DNA of 13,590 nt from Chloroflexota bacterium (GCA_011046405.1 DSAR01000252.1:1-13590), one strand, 5' to 3'. Positions 6,100 to 13,585 are shown, counted from the first letter of the stretch. Made by a program: numbers and translations. The notes: generated by a model not told the origin, from the letters alone.

Positions 6100-7346
6100 C
6101 GAGAAATCCCTTCCCGCAATAGAGGCTCGATCTCTCGCCGAAAAATCGCTTGCCAAGTATACGCCCGTCGCACACGACGCCGAAAGCGAGAGGTCGCACT
6201 CCTCTCCACGCGCTCCAACAGCAACGCCGCCGTCTGCGCCGGAGCGTCCTGGGGATCAAAAATCGCCACGTCAGAGGCGCCGATCTCCTCGGCCGCCGGC
6301 ACCCCGGTACATAGCACCGGCATACCCACCAGCCCGGCCTCCAGGACCGGCATCCCGAACCCTTCACGGTGGCTGGGCATAAACATCACGTCAGCGACGC
6401 GGTATAGATCGCCGACGACCCGGTCATCAATGGTGTATGGTTCCCCGGGCTCTGGTCCCGATTCGAAAACGAAACGCATCTCACCCTCCACCTCGAGTTC
6501 CCGCCGCAACGCCTGTAACGATTGAAAATAGGCCATGCTCTCGGCGCTGTGGGGGTCTGGCGGGCCGGTCAGGACCAATTTGGGACGGCAACCGTGCGCC
6601 TTCAAGGCCGCGACGACGCGGAGCGCGTACTCAATGTTCTTCGCCTGGGTCACGCGCACCGGCATCAACACGATCAGGTCGCTATCCAGCAGATCGAGCC
6701 GATCCACCAGGGCGCGCCCCTCGTCGGAAAGCGCCCACAGTCTCTGAGGACTCACGCCGTTATAGACCACGTGAATGTCGTCCGACGGACAATCGAAGAG
6801 GGTCGCCAGCGCCTGTTGCCGCCGCCGGGAGACGACGACGTACGTCACGTCGGACCGGCGCGTGCGCAACAAATCCCAGGGATGGCGCGGATACAATTTA
6901 GAACGGGAGCGCTCGCTGGCCCAGCCAAAATCGTGACACCAGGCGATGCAATGCCGAATCACGCCCTGCTCGAGTAACTGGTGTAAGGCCACTGTCAGGG
7001 GGAGATTAAAGCGCTTGGTGAGCACGTTGTGGACAATGAGGTGATCGAAACGACTCAACAGAGGAGCCAACGTCTTCTCCAACTGCCGCGCGAGGTCGTG
7101 GAACTGGTCCGGGATCTGCCCCTCGGATAGCGTGGCGCTTAGCTCGGAAACCTGGGCATGTTGGGAATCGATCTGGGGAATGGATATGAAATTTGCTGGC
7201 GGCGCCAGGGCCTCTTCCTCGCCCCGCCCGGCTATGACGGTAACTGGGTACCCGGCCTGGACAAATGCCCGCGTGTGATTTTGAATGACCGATTCCACGC
7301 CGCCGACGACGGGCGGCGCGGTGTAATGCAATATCGCCGTCTCCAT
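6096..7346 (-). CDS. GT4-family glycosyltransferase in the trehalose cluster
   Basis: A retaining GT-B glycosyltransferase of 416 aa that transfers a sugar from a nucleotide donor to an unknown acceptor. Visible features are the N-terminal glycine loop PPVVGGVES (11-19), CHDFGW (137-142), VVYNGVSP (193-200), the phosphate-binding basic pair Arg231/Lys236 in PVRVTQAKN, and the family 4 E-x7-E motif Glu328/Glu336 in REGFGMPVLEAG. There is no signal peptide or membrane segment. It sits between otsA (57 bp upstream) and otsB (4-bp overlap), so its product may be made from, or dephosphorylated with, the trehalose pathway. Possible roles include a trehalose-extending transferase or a glycosylglycerate-type solute enzyme, both inference. 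AAGGGG lies before the ATG at 7346. Confidence 0.9.
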   Translation of the reverse strand: METAILHYTAPPVVGGVESVIQNHTRAFVQAGYPVTVIAGRGEEEALAPPANFISIPQIDSQHAQVSELSATLSEGQIPDQFHDLARQLEKTLAPLLSRFDHLIVHNVLTKRFNLPLTVALHQLLEQGVIRHCIAWCHDFGWASERSRSKLYPRHPWDLLRTRRSDVTYVVVSRRRQQALATLFDCPSDDIHVVYNGVSPQRLWALSDEGRALVDRLDLLDSDLIVLMPVRVTQAKNIEYALRVVAALKAHGCRPKLVLTGPPDPHSAESMAYFQSLQALRRELEVEGEMRFVFESGPEPGEPYTIDDRVVGDLYRVADVMFMPSHREGFGMPVLEAGLVGMPVLCTGVPAAEEIGASDVAIFDPQDAPAQTAALLLERVERSATSRFRRRVRRAYTWQAIFRREIEPLLREGISR

Positions 7347-7378
7347 TGACTCACCCCTTAAACAAAGCCCTAATCTGG

Positions 7379-7403
7379 GCCAGGATCTGGGCCAGATCCT
7401 GGC
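7379..7403 (-). other. Intercistronic hairpin after otsA
   Basis: GCCAGGATCTG (7379-7389) and CAGATCCTGGC (7393-7403) form a perfect 11-bp stem with a 3-nt loop directly after the otsA stop. No T-tract follows on the minus strand, so it is more likely an mRNA-stability or partial attenuation element than a full terminator. It overlaps a short tandem repeat of ATCTGGGCC. Confidence 0.55.
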
Positions 7404-8945
7404 TTACAAATTGAGGGCATCAAGCGCTTTGAGTTGGCGATAGAGCCAATCGTTGATATCCTCCCGCTGGATCAACCAGCGCAAACGCGCCGCCCGCTCC
7501 TGTCGCTCGTCCTCCGGCATCACCAATGCCTGGTGAAGCGCCTCGGCCGTCGCATACACGTCACACGGCGAGATGGTCAGCACGCCTGGCTCGAGCTGTT
7601 GGTGCGCCCCGGCCCGTTCCGATAGGACCAGCGCACCGGCACGTTGGTTGACGATCGGCCCCTCTTTCGCCACCAAGTTCATCCCATCGGCGATGGCGTT
7701 CACCAGCAACACGTCATACAGCTGCAAAGCCGCTACAGCGCGGGGATAGTTCTCGCCCACGAGCACCCGGATCGGTTCCCAGTCACTGGTGCCAAAGCGG
7801 GCGTTGACCCGTCCGGCGGCGGCCATCAAGACCTCCATATAATCCTGATACTCATCCACACCCAACCGGGAGGGGACCATCAATGCCAGGAACTTGACCT
7901 CCCCCCGATGTTCCGGGTAGAGTTCCAGCATCTCCTCAAAGGCCTGGAAGCCGCGCACGATGTTCTTGCTGGGTTCGATTCGATCGACGCGCAGGATCAA
8001 ACGTCGACCCTCCACGAACTCATGAATCTCCTGCCGGTACTCGGCCACCTGGGTTGATTCGGCCAACGCTCGCAACGCCTCCACGTCAATTGAAATGGGG
8101 AAATCCTGCACATAGGTCGCGTGATTGTCGCACCACACCCGCCCTCGCTTGAAGTTGACCTGCGCCCGTGGCAGGTGCAATTCACACGTGCGAAGGAAAT
8201 TCAGGCTATCCTCTCTCGTTTGCAACCCCAACAGATCCACCCGGCACAGGCCCTCCAGGACAGATTGGCGCATCGTCGGGGGCAAAATACGCCAGTATTC
8301 CGGACCAGGCCAGGGGATGTGGATGAAGTGTAACGTCGTCGGTCGCTCGCCCTCCGGAAACTGTTCCTGCAGGAAGTGAGCGGTCAAATAGAGATGATAA
8401 TCCTGCAACATCACCAAGGTCGGGCGAGATCGCGCCTGGATCTGTTTGGCGATAGCTTCGGCAAAGAGACGATTGACCGTTACGTATCCCTCCTCCCATG
8501 CATCCCACGTGGCACGGTCGATGACGGGCGCTACCGGCAGGTTCCACATCGTGTGTTGCAAGAACCACAGCAGCGGATTGGCGATCACGTTGTAATAGCC
8601 ATCGTAAGCTTCAGGCGGCGGAACGACGAAACGGAGCCGCATACTGGTGCCATCGTCCATCTCCACCTGACCCGCCCCCCAGGCTGCATCCGCCTCCGTC
8701 AACGCACACGCGACCCAGGCGAGGTCCGCGCTCCTGCACAGCCCCAGGAGCGCCTTGACCAGCCCTCCTTCGCCATACTCGAATAGCAATTCGCCCCCGG
8801 GAGCTTGCTGCAACGTCACCGCTCCCCGGTTGGCCGCGATGACCAACGCCCGGTCAGCAAAAAAATCGGTCAGCCACGTCTCTCTACACTCAGGATCGAC
8901 TTCCCGATCTCTTGAAGGGACATCATCGCTCGCCACATGCTTCAT
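7404..8945 (-). CDS. otsA: Trehalose-6-phosphate synthase-like glycosyltransferase (GT20)
   Basis: Expected to join a UDP-, GDP- or ADP-glucose donor to glucose-6-phosphate, giving trehalose-6-phosphate for OtsB. The 513-aa protein keeps residues aligned with E. coli OtsA: Arg40 in AANRGA, the Gly-Gly-Leu loop (60-62), Asp182 in QDYHL, His209 in IHIPWP, Arg322 and Lys327 in RVDRIEPSKN, Arg360, and Asp420 to Glu428 in DGMNLVAKE. It differs where E. coli has LDYSKG (here IEPSKN) and RDGMN (here ADGMN), so it belongs to a divergent GT20 branch. His209 is retained, unlike the pseudo-glycosyltransferase VldE as I recall it. The ATG at 8945 overlaps the hydrolase stop by 4 bp and has a purine-rich GGAGGAGGAAGAGG upstream; the open frame to 9008 lies inside the hydrolase gene. 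Donor and acceptor are not proven. Confidence 0.87.
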   Translation of the reverse strand: MKHVASDDVPSRDREVDPECRETWLTDFFADRALVIAANRGAVTLQQAPGGELLFEYGEGGLVKALLGLCRSADLAWVACALTEADAAWGAGQVEMDDGTSMRLRFVVPPPEAYDGYYNVIANPLLWFLQHTMWNLPVAPVIDRATWDAWEEGYVTVNRLFAEAIAKQIQARSRPTLVMLQDYHLYLTAHFLQEQFPEGERPTTLHFIHIPWPGPEYWRILPPTMRQSVLEGLCRVDLLGLQTREDSLNFLRTCELHLPRAQVNFKRGRVWCDNHATYVQDFPISIDVEALRALAESTQVAEYRQEIHEFVEGRRLILRVDRIEPSKNIVRGFQAFEEMLELYPEHRGEVKFLALMVPSRLGVDEYQDYMEVLMAAAGRVNARFGTSDWEPIRVLVGENYPRAVAALQLYDVLLVNAIADGMNLVAKEGPIVNQRAGALVLSERAGAHQQLEPGVLTISPCDVYATAEALHQALVMPEDERQERAARLRWLIQREDINDWLYRQLKALDALNL

Positions 8946-10714
8946 CCGCCCTCTTCCTCCTCCCGACTGGCCTGAATTGCCAAGTCGATGAAAACTGCAG
9001 CGGTCCAACCAAACGTTCTGGCTGCTGTCTCCGGCGGTTCCCCGGTCTCGGCGTCGTAGTATTCGTGGATCCCGGGATGTTCCATCACCAGTTCCAACGT
9101 TTTATCACGCAACGTGCGGGCCAATTCGTGCTCTCCGATCTGATCCAGGGCCTCGATGAAGAAGTAATTGATGTTCACCCACACCGGTCCCCGCCACATC
9201 GTCTGGGGGTCATAATGGGGATCGTTGCGGGCCACGGTCGGCAAAATATATTCACCCCAGAATTCATCGGGATTGGTCAAATGCTCGATAAGCCGCTGGC
9301 GGATGTCATCGGGCAGCTGCCCCGTCCACAACGGATACAGGTTGAAGGGTGTCTCTACAGGGATGGGCTGATTATCCTGCATGGTACATGCGCGAAAGAG
9401 ACCCGCTTCTTCATCCCAAAACCCCTCGATCATCCGCCCAACGATAGCCGCAGCCCGCCTGCGCCACATCGCGCCCTCGGCCTCCATCCCCAGCGCCTCG
9501 GCGATTTCCGCCAGCGAACCCATCTGCACGCACAGGTAGGTGTTCAAATCGGGCGACTCGACCGGCATGCCATAATCCCACAATGGGCTATCGTCCAGGC
9601 CCGAGGAATAGGGGTGATTGTACTGCGCCAGCCCATCGACGTCGTCATCGTTCATGCTGAACCACCAGGCGTTCCACCGCACCAACGGTACATAAACTTC
9701 CTGTAAAAACGCCAAATCCGGGGCAGTCTCGTGCAGCTTCAGGGTCGCCCAGGCCAGGATCGGGGGTTTGGTGACCTTGGCGTAGATGGGGTGCTCGATC
9801 TCGGTGATCACGCCTTCGTCGTAGACCGCGTCTGGAAGCATCCCGTTGGGAAGTTGGCAGGCCAACATCGCGCGAATCTGATTGCGGGCCAGTTCGGCGT
9901 CGACGTGGCGATAGGCCAGGGCGTGCATGGCGCTATCCCACAGCCACAATCCCACATACTCGATCTTGGAGGGCGTCATCGCCTCGTAAGCCACCCGCCC
10001 CTGGGGACTGATGAGGTTATTCCCCATCACCCACCAAGCGAAGGCATACGTCGGGCAATACCGTTCGTCCACGTCAGGCGCCCGGTCGAACCAATCCTGC
10101 CAGCGGGCCTTGGAGGCGGTGCACGAGGCGGAAAATGGCGCCACATCCAATGTCAAATCCACACGTTCCTGGACAGCCAGCGCAATCGTACTGTCATCTT
10201 CCGCCTGGACGACGATCTCGACGGTATAACCGCCCTCTTTCGGCGTAATCTGATTGCGCATCACTGGCACGTCAGCGGCATATGCCAGATTGCGAATCCC
10301 CTTGAACATCCCGCCGTACTCTGTTTGCTCCCAGAACTGGGGCAGGACGTGAAAGCGCAATCCGGCTTGCACCCCTGGGGGCAGGCCGAAAGCGAGTGTG
10401 CAATTGTCCTGAAAAACCAACCCGAAATCACCCAGACGGGTGTGAAAATACACGACGTGGGGATAGGTCACCACGTCAAAATCAAGCACCTCTCCCGCCC
10501 CGTCGATCAAGCAAAGATCACAGACAAAGGGTTGCCGCTGCCGGTAAGCATCGATCCCCGGTTGGAGCGCGGTCAGCCTTTCGGCCAATTTGACAAACAA
10601 ATGACTCTGCTCCGGGTCACGGAAGACCAACAACCGGGAACCGCGATCGCTGAAGGGCACCTGGGTGATATCGATGTGATTGTGGAGTAGGTCGAGATAA
10701 TTGGATGGGGTCAT
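8942..10714 (-). CDS. GH63/MGH1-like glycoside hydrolase
   Basis: A 590-aa protein with an N-terminal beta-rich domain (about 1-200) and a C-terminal (alpha/alpha)6 barrel typical of clan GH-G. Motifs are GLWLWDSAMHALAYRH (255-270, Asp260), TKPPILAWA (315-323), HPYSSGLDDSPLWD (367-380, likely catalytic acid), WRGPVWVNINYFF (507-519) and EYYDAETGEP (551-560, likely catalytic base). Relatives hydrolyse alpha-glucosidic or alpha-mannosidic bonds, including mannosylglycerate and glucosylglycerate; database names also include amylo-alpha-1,6-glucosidase. No signal peptide is present, so it should act on an intracellular glycoside. Its stop overlaps otsA, which suggests it turns over the product of this cluster. 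It starts only 7 nt after the bL35 stop, with no obvious ribosome binding site, so translation may depend on the upstream gene. Exact substrate unknown. Confidence 0.87.
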   Translation of the reverse strand: MTPSNYLDLLHNHIDITQVPFSDRGSRLLVFRDPEQSHLFVKLAERLTALQPGIDAYRQRQPFVCDLCLIDGAGEVLDFDVVTYPHVVYFHTRLGDFGLVFQDNCTLAFGLPPGVQAGLRFHVLPQFWEQTEYGGMFKGIRNLAYAADVPVMRNQITPKEGGYTVEIVVQAEDDSTIALAVQERVDLTLDVAPFSASCTASKARWQDWFDRAPDVDERYCPTYAFAWWVMGNNLISPQGRVAYEAMTPSKIEYVGLWLWDSAMHALAYRHVDAELARNQIRAMLACQLPNGMLPDAVYDEGVITEIEHPIYAKVTKPPILAWATLKLHETAPDLAFLQEVYVPLVRWNAWWFSMNDDDVDGLAQYNHPYSSGLDDSPLWDYGMPVESPDLNTYLCVQMGSLAEIAEALGMEAEGAMWRRRAAAIVGRMIEGFWDEEAGLFRACTMQDNQPIPVETPFNLYPLWTGQLPDDIRQRLIEHLTNPDEFWGEYILPTVARNDPHYDPQTMWRGPVWVNINYFFIEALDQIGEHELARTLRDKTLELVMEHPGIHEYYDAETGEPPETAARTFGWTAAVFIDLAIQASREEEEGG

Positions 10715-10721
10715 GCGCCAA

Positions 10722-10931
10722 CTACGATTTGGGTTGCTTCAATCCCAATAGACGGCGGATCCGTTGTCGGTCGGGCCGGGCGACCGGCATGTCCTTATCG
10801 AAAGAGCGTAGCACACGCTTCGACTTCTTGCGGCGCAAGTGGCTGCGTCGATTTTTCAAGCGACGCAACTTCCCTCGACCTGTCACCTTGAATCGTTTAG
10901 ACGTCGACTTATGTGTCTTCATCTTGGGCAT
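10722..10931 (-). CDS. rpmI: 50S ribosomal protein bL35
   Basis: A 69-aa, very basic large-subunit protein. The start MPKMKTHKSTSKRFKVTG is the family signature, followed by Arg/Lys-rich KNRRSHLRRKKSKR. The ATG at 10931 is chosen over a GTG at 10940 because AAGGAGG (10940-10946) sits 8 nt upstream of the ATG and overlaps the GTG. It is usually found between infC and rplT; here neither neighbours it. It follows a PadR regulator by 22 bp and precedes a glycoside hydrolase by 7 bp, an unusual location. Confidence 0.97.
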   Translation of the reverse strand: MPKMKTHKSTSKRFKVTGRGKLRRLKNRRSHLRRKKSKRVLRSFDKDMPVARPDRQRIRRLLGLKQPKS

Positions 10932-10939
10932 ATCGAACA

Positions 10940-10946
10940 CCTCCTT
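10940..10946 (-). promoter_or_regulatory. Ribosome binding site that decides the rpmI start
   Basis: AAGGAGG on the minus strand, 8 nt before the ATG at 10931. It overlaps an in-frame GTG at 10940 and so excludes that codon as the start. Confidence 0.8.
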
Positions 10947-10953
10947 TTATCAA

Positions 10954-11481
10954 TCAAGACAATCCTTCTAACGTTTGGGTCAACCAGTGAATCTCGGTCG
11001 TCGCGGCAGTCAGGCCGAAATCAAATGCCAGACGTTTTCCCAACCCCACCGCCTCGTCGTGTTCCCCGGCGATCTTCTCCAGCGCATCCAGGTGGACCTT
11101 GACCTGGGAACGTCTCTTCTGCAAATAGGTCACTAATTCATCCCGCGACAAGTTACCGGCCAACATCAAGCGCATCAAAAATGTTTTCAAGGAAATGTCG
11201 CACTCAAGCGGCTGACCGATCCACGCTCGTAACGCCTGCCTACCCGCCTCGGTAATCGTATAGACCTTCCGTGCAGGTTTGTCATCATTTTCGACGACGT
11301 CCACCGTCACCAAAGCATCCTCCAACAAGCTGTGCAACGTGGGATAAACGCTTCCAAAACTGGGACTAGCGATCAACCAATCCAGGCTTTTGAGAAAAAG
11401 CTTGATGTCGTACCCGGACATTGGCTGTTCAGCCAGCAAACCTAAAATGAAATAACGGAAATTCAAAACACTGGCCTCCAT
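10954..11481 (-). CDS. PadR-family transcriptional regulator
   Basis: A 175-aa regulator. The N-terminal winged helix (about residues 8-85) has the PadR signatures FRYFILGLLAEQPMSGYDI, SFGSVYPTLHSLLEDALV and the wing KPARKVYTITEAGRQALRAW. A C-terminal helical dimerisation region follows to about residue 170. PadR proteins usually repress nearby genes and release DNA on binding an effector or a phenolic, drug or stress signal. It lies between rpoD and rpmI, so it may control the downstream run including the trehalose genes; that is inference. A GTG at 11511 is an alternative start that adds 10 residues. The ATG at 11481 fits the usual length before the first helix. No strong ribosome binding site precedes either. 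An inverted repeat lies at 11489-11502. Confidence 0.92.
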   Translation of the reverse strand: MEASVLNFRYFILGLLAEQPMSGYDIKLFLKSLDWLIASPSFGSVYPTLHSLLEDALVTVDVVENDDKPARKVYTITEAGRQALRAWIGQPLECDISLKTFLMRLMLAGNLSRDELVTYLQKRRSQVKVHLDALEKIAGEHDEAVGLGKRLAFDFGLTAATTEIHWLTQTLEGLS

Positions 11482-11488
11482 ATCACCA

Positions 11489-11502
11489 ACAATCGAGATT
11501 GT
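11489..11502. promoter_or_regulatory. Possible operator: short inverted repeat before padR
   Basis: ACAATC-GA-GATTGT is a 6-bp inverted repeat with a 2-bp spacer, 7 bp upstream of the preferred padR start. It could be an autoregulatory site, but it would fall inside the coding region if the GTG at 11511 is used. Weak evidence. Confidence 0.25.
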
Positions 11503-11516
11503 AAGTCCCACATCTA

Positions 11517-12701
11517 TTAGAGATAACTTCGCAACTGACGTCTGTGACGAGGATGGCGCAACTTTCTCAACGCTTGACGCTCGATCTGACGAACACGCTC
11601 TCTGGTCACACCGAGCTTGTCACCCACCTCTTTCAACGTATGATCCGTATCGCCGCCCAGTCCAAACCGCATGCGCAACACGCGAACCTCTCGCGGCGTC
11701 AGCGACCTCAGCATCCTTTCCAGATCCTCGCGCAGCAGGTCGTGTTCGGCGGTTTGAGACGGGGAAGGAGCCGTCTGGTCTTCGATGAAACTCCCCAGTT
11801 CGCTCGCCTCCTCCTCATCGCCAATCGGTTTATCCAAGGAAAGGGGACGTTGCGACACCTGCAACATCCAACGCACGTCATGGGTATCCAACCCAGTCTC
11901 CTCAGAGATCTCCAATGGCGTGGGACGACGTCCCAGGTTTTGCTCCAATCTCTGAACCGCCTGGTATAGCTTCCTGATGCGATCGCTCATATGGACAGGA
12001 ATGCGAATGGTCCGCCCTTGCTGAGCCAGAGATCGCGTGACCGATTGACGAATCCACCAGGTGGCAAATGTACCGAACTTATTTCCCCGTTTGTAGTCGA
12101 ACTTATCGACCGCCTTGATGAGGCCCAAATTGCCGGCCTGGATGAGGTCGAGGAAAGACAACCCATTCCCCCTGTACTTTTTGGCGATGCTCACCACGAG
12201 CCGCGTGTTCGCCTTGATGAGATGCTGGCGCGCTTGCTCTCCCAGATCGATCAGGCGTTCTAACTCGGCTTTCTCATCCTCGCCGTGGCTATTATTCGAC
12301 AACTGGACTTGCGCTTCTCTAGCACGCTCCATCTGTTTTGCCAGCGCCACTTCCTCTTCATAGGAAAGCAGGGGGACGTGGCTCATTTCATTGAAGTACA
12401 AACTGATCGAGTCGTCGATAGGGATACCGCTTAGATTGACCACCCTGGCTTCACCTGCTATCCCGGCGACCAATTCCTCATCTCCATCTTCATCCTCCTC
12501 CTCCGCTTCCTCCTCCTCATCATAGTAAATCTCTATGCCCCGGTCTTGAAGGAGAATGAAAAATGCCTCCAACTGTTCGATGTTTTCCTCAGCTTCGGGG
12601 AAGACTTCCTTGATCTGCTCTGTCGTCAGGTAGCCCTGTTCCTCGGCCTCATCCAACAGCCACTGAATTGTATCTAATTCTTGCAATTTATGTTCTACCA
12701 T
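11517..12701 (-). CDS. rpoD: RNA polymerase primary sigma factor (SigA/RpoD type)
   Basis: A 394-aa group 1 type sigma-70 factor that directs core RNA polymerase to housekeeping promoters. Domains in order are a region 1.1-like helical start (5-55), an acidic run of Glu/Asp (61-77), region 1.2 with DSISLYFNEMSHVPLLSYEEE (97-117), region 2 with TRLVVSIAKKYRGNGL and FGTFATWWIRQSVTRS (209-224), region 3 with GRTIRIPVHM (229-238), and region 4 with EVGDKLGVTRERVRQIERQ (358-376). The intact region 2.4 and 4.2 recognition helices predict normal -10 and -35 preference. The ATG at 12701 directly follows a GTG at 12704; ATG is preferred. It starts 22 bp after the uS13 stop, where rpsK normally lies, so it is likely cotranscribed with ribosomal genes. 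A short alternative sigma is unlikely given region 1. Confidence 0.97.
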   Translation of the reverse strand: MVEHKLQELDTIQWLLDEAEEQGYLTTEQIKEVFPEAEENIEQLEAFFILLQDRGIEIYYDEEEEAEEEDEDGDEELVAGIAGEARVVNLSGIPIDDSISLYFNEMSHVPLLSYEEEVALAKQMERAREAQVQLSNNSHGEDEKAELERLIDLGEQARQHLIKANTRLVVSIAKKYRGNGLSFLDLIQAGNLGLIKAVDKFDYKRGNKFGTFATWWIRQSVTRSLAQQGRTIRIPVHMSDRIRKLYQAVQRLEQNLGRRPTPLEISEETGLDTHDVRWMLQVSQRPLSLDKPIGDEEEASELGSFIEDQTAPSPSQTAEHDLLREDLERMLRSLTPREVRVLRMRFGLGGDTDHTLKEVGDKLGVTRERVRQIERQALRKLRHPRHRRQLRSYL

Positions 12702-12723
12702 CACCAGAGTTATATTATCCTCA

Positions 12724-13113
12724 CTATTTCTTCTTCAAACCACGCCTACGTCCACGACCGGCTACCGTCTTGCGCGGCCCTTTGCGGGTCCGCGCATTCG
12801 TCTTGGTTCGTTGGCCCCGCACCGGTAGATTGCGGCGATGGCGTATGCCCCGGTAACAATTGATATCCTTCAAGCGGCGGATGTTCTGCGCGACCATTCG
12901 CCGCAAGTCTCCCTCCACCCGATAGTTTTTATCGATAAACTCGCGTAGACGGGTAACCTCAGCCTCATTCAAATTCTCGACCCGCTTATCTGGATCAATT
13001 CTCGTGCTCGAAAGGATTTCGTTGCTCCTGGAACGACCAATGCCATAGATATAGGTCAAGCCAATTTCAACCCGCTTGCTACGAGGAAGATCGATCCCTG
13101 CAATTCTCGGCAC
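12724..13113 (-). CDS. rpsM: 30S ribosomal protein uS13
   Basis: A 129-aa head protein of the small subunit that contacts 16S rRNA, the P-site tRNA and the 50S bridge. It begins with the family signature PRIAGIDLPRSKRVEIGLTY, carries the helix-two-turn-helix YIYGIGRSRSNEIL, the conserved CYRGIRHRRNLPVRGQRTKTN and a Lys/Arg-rich C-terminal tail ending GLKKK. The start is the GTG at 13113: AAGGAGG (13122-13128) lies 8 nt upstream, and the protein then aligns with family starts. A GTG at 13122 overlaps that ribosome binding site and is rejected. rpmJ is upstream as expected in the alpha operon, but rpsK, rpsD, rpoA and rplQ do not follow. Confidence 0.98.
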   Translation of the reverse strand: MPRIAGIDLPRSKRVEIGLTYIYGIGRSRSNEILSSTRIDPDKRVENLNEAEVTRLREFIDKNYRVEGDLRRMVAQNIRRLKDINCYRGIRHRRNLPVRGQRTKTNARTRKGPRKTVAGRGRRRGLKKK

Positions 13114-13121
13114 TCTATTCA

Positions 13122-13128
13122 CCTCCTT
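13122..13128 (-). promoter_or_regulatory. Ribosome binding site that decides the rpsM start
   Basis: AAGGAGG on the minus strand, 8 nt before the GTG start at 13113. The layout is the same as before rpmI, including a decoy in-frame GTG overlapping the site. Confidence 0.8.
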
Positions 13129-13145
13129 ACGAACTTTGTCAGCTA

Positions 13146-13259
13146 CTAGCCCTGTCGCTGTTTATGCTTGGGGTTTTCGCAAATCACGTAGACAACGCCA
13201 TTACGCTTGACAATTTTACACTTCGGACAAATGCGTTTTACTGAGGGCGTCACTTTCAT
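13146..13259 (-). CDS. rpmJ: 50S ribosomal protein bL36 (zinc-binding form)
   Basis: A 37-aa protein: MKVTPSVKRICPKCKIVKRN followed by a tail ending HKQRQG. It carries the zinc ligands Cys11, Cys14, Cys27 and His32, so it is the zinc-containing C+ form. The ATG at 13259 is preceded by GAAAGG. It lies 32 bp upstream of rpsM, its standard neighbour. It is the first gene seen in the minus-strand run; the repeat-containing region beyond it may hold the promoter. Confidence 0.97.
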   Translation of the reverse strand: MKVTPSVKRICPKCKIVKRNGVVYVICENPKHKQRQG

Positions 13260-13273
13260 GGTTTTACCTTTCT

Positions 13274-13302
13274 ACTATACAACAGTTTCACAGGATGTAC
13301 AA
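13274..13302 (-). promoter_or_regulatory. Possible sigma-A promoter for the rpmJ run
   Basis: On the minus strand TTGTAC (13297-13302), a 17-bp spacer, and TATAGT (13274-13279). The -10 matches consensus at 5 of 6 positions, the -35 at only 3 of 6. It would start transcription only about 8 nt before the rpmJ ATG, leaving little leader, which counts against it. Confidence 0.3.
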
Positions 13303-13521
13303 ACGCTAGGTCTATAGGAAACGAAGCAGATCCAAAGAGGTTTAGACCTGGTGTTTTCCAATGGATCGTTATTAGAATTCGGAAATCTCACAAAGCGCAT
13401 TGTACAGCGGATTTTGACACGCCAGCAAATCAACGTTGTCTCTGAGATACTCGGCTGAAGGCTTCCAAATTCTGGCTCTCTGGTAGTTCGCCTGGTTGGC
13501 TTAGCAAGTGGTCAACTTTTC

Positions 13522-13585
13522 GCCACGAATTACACGAATTGTCACTAATTTTGGGTTTTTCGTGTTAATTCGTGCAATTCGTGGC
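13522..13585. repeat. Intergenic repeat with 19-bp inverted arms (copy 2)
   Basis: GCCACGAATTACACGAATT (13522-13540) and AATTCGTGCAATTCGTGGC (13567-13585) are inverted repeats matching at 18 of 19 positions around a 26-bp centre. The centre and right arm are shared with the composite repeat at 2754-2825, and similarity continues to 13590, the window edge. It has no coding capacity. Confidence 0.75.

Noticed and set aside
8912..9706. 264-codon plus-strand open frame opposite otsA and the GH63 gene
   Set aside because: Antisense shadow without domain features; the minus-strand genes are well supported by motifs.
9731..10690. 319-codon plus-strand open frame opposite the GH63 gene
   Set aside because: His/Gly/Asp-rich shadow of a conserved minus-strand enzyme; no independent ribosome binding site or family motif.
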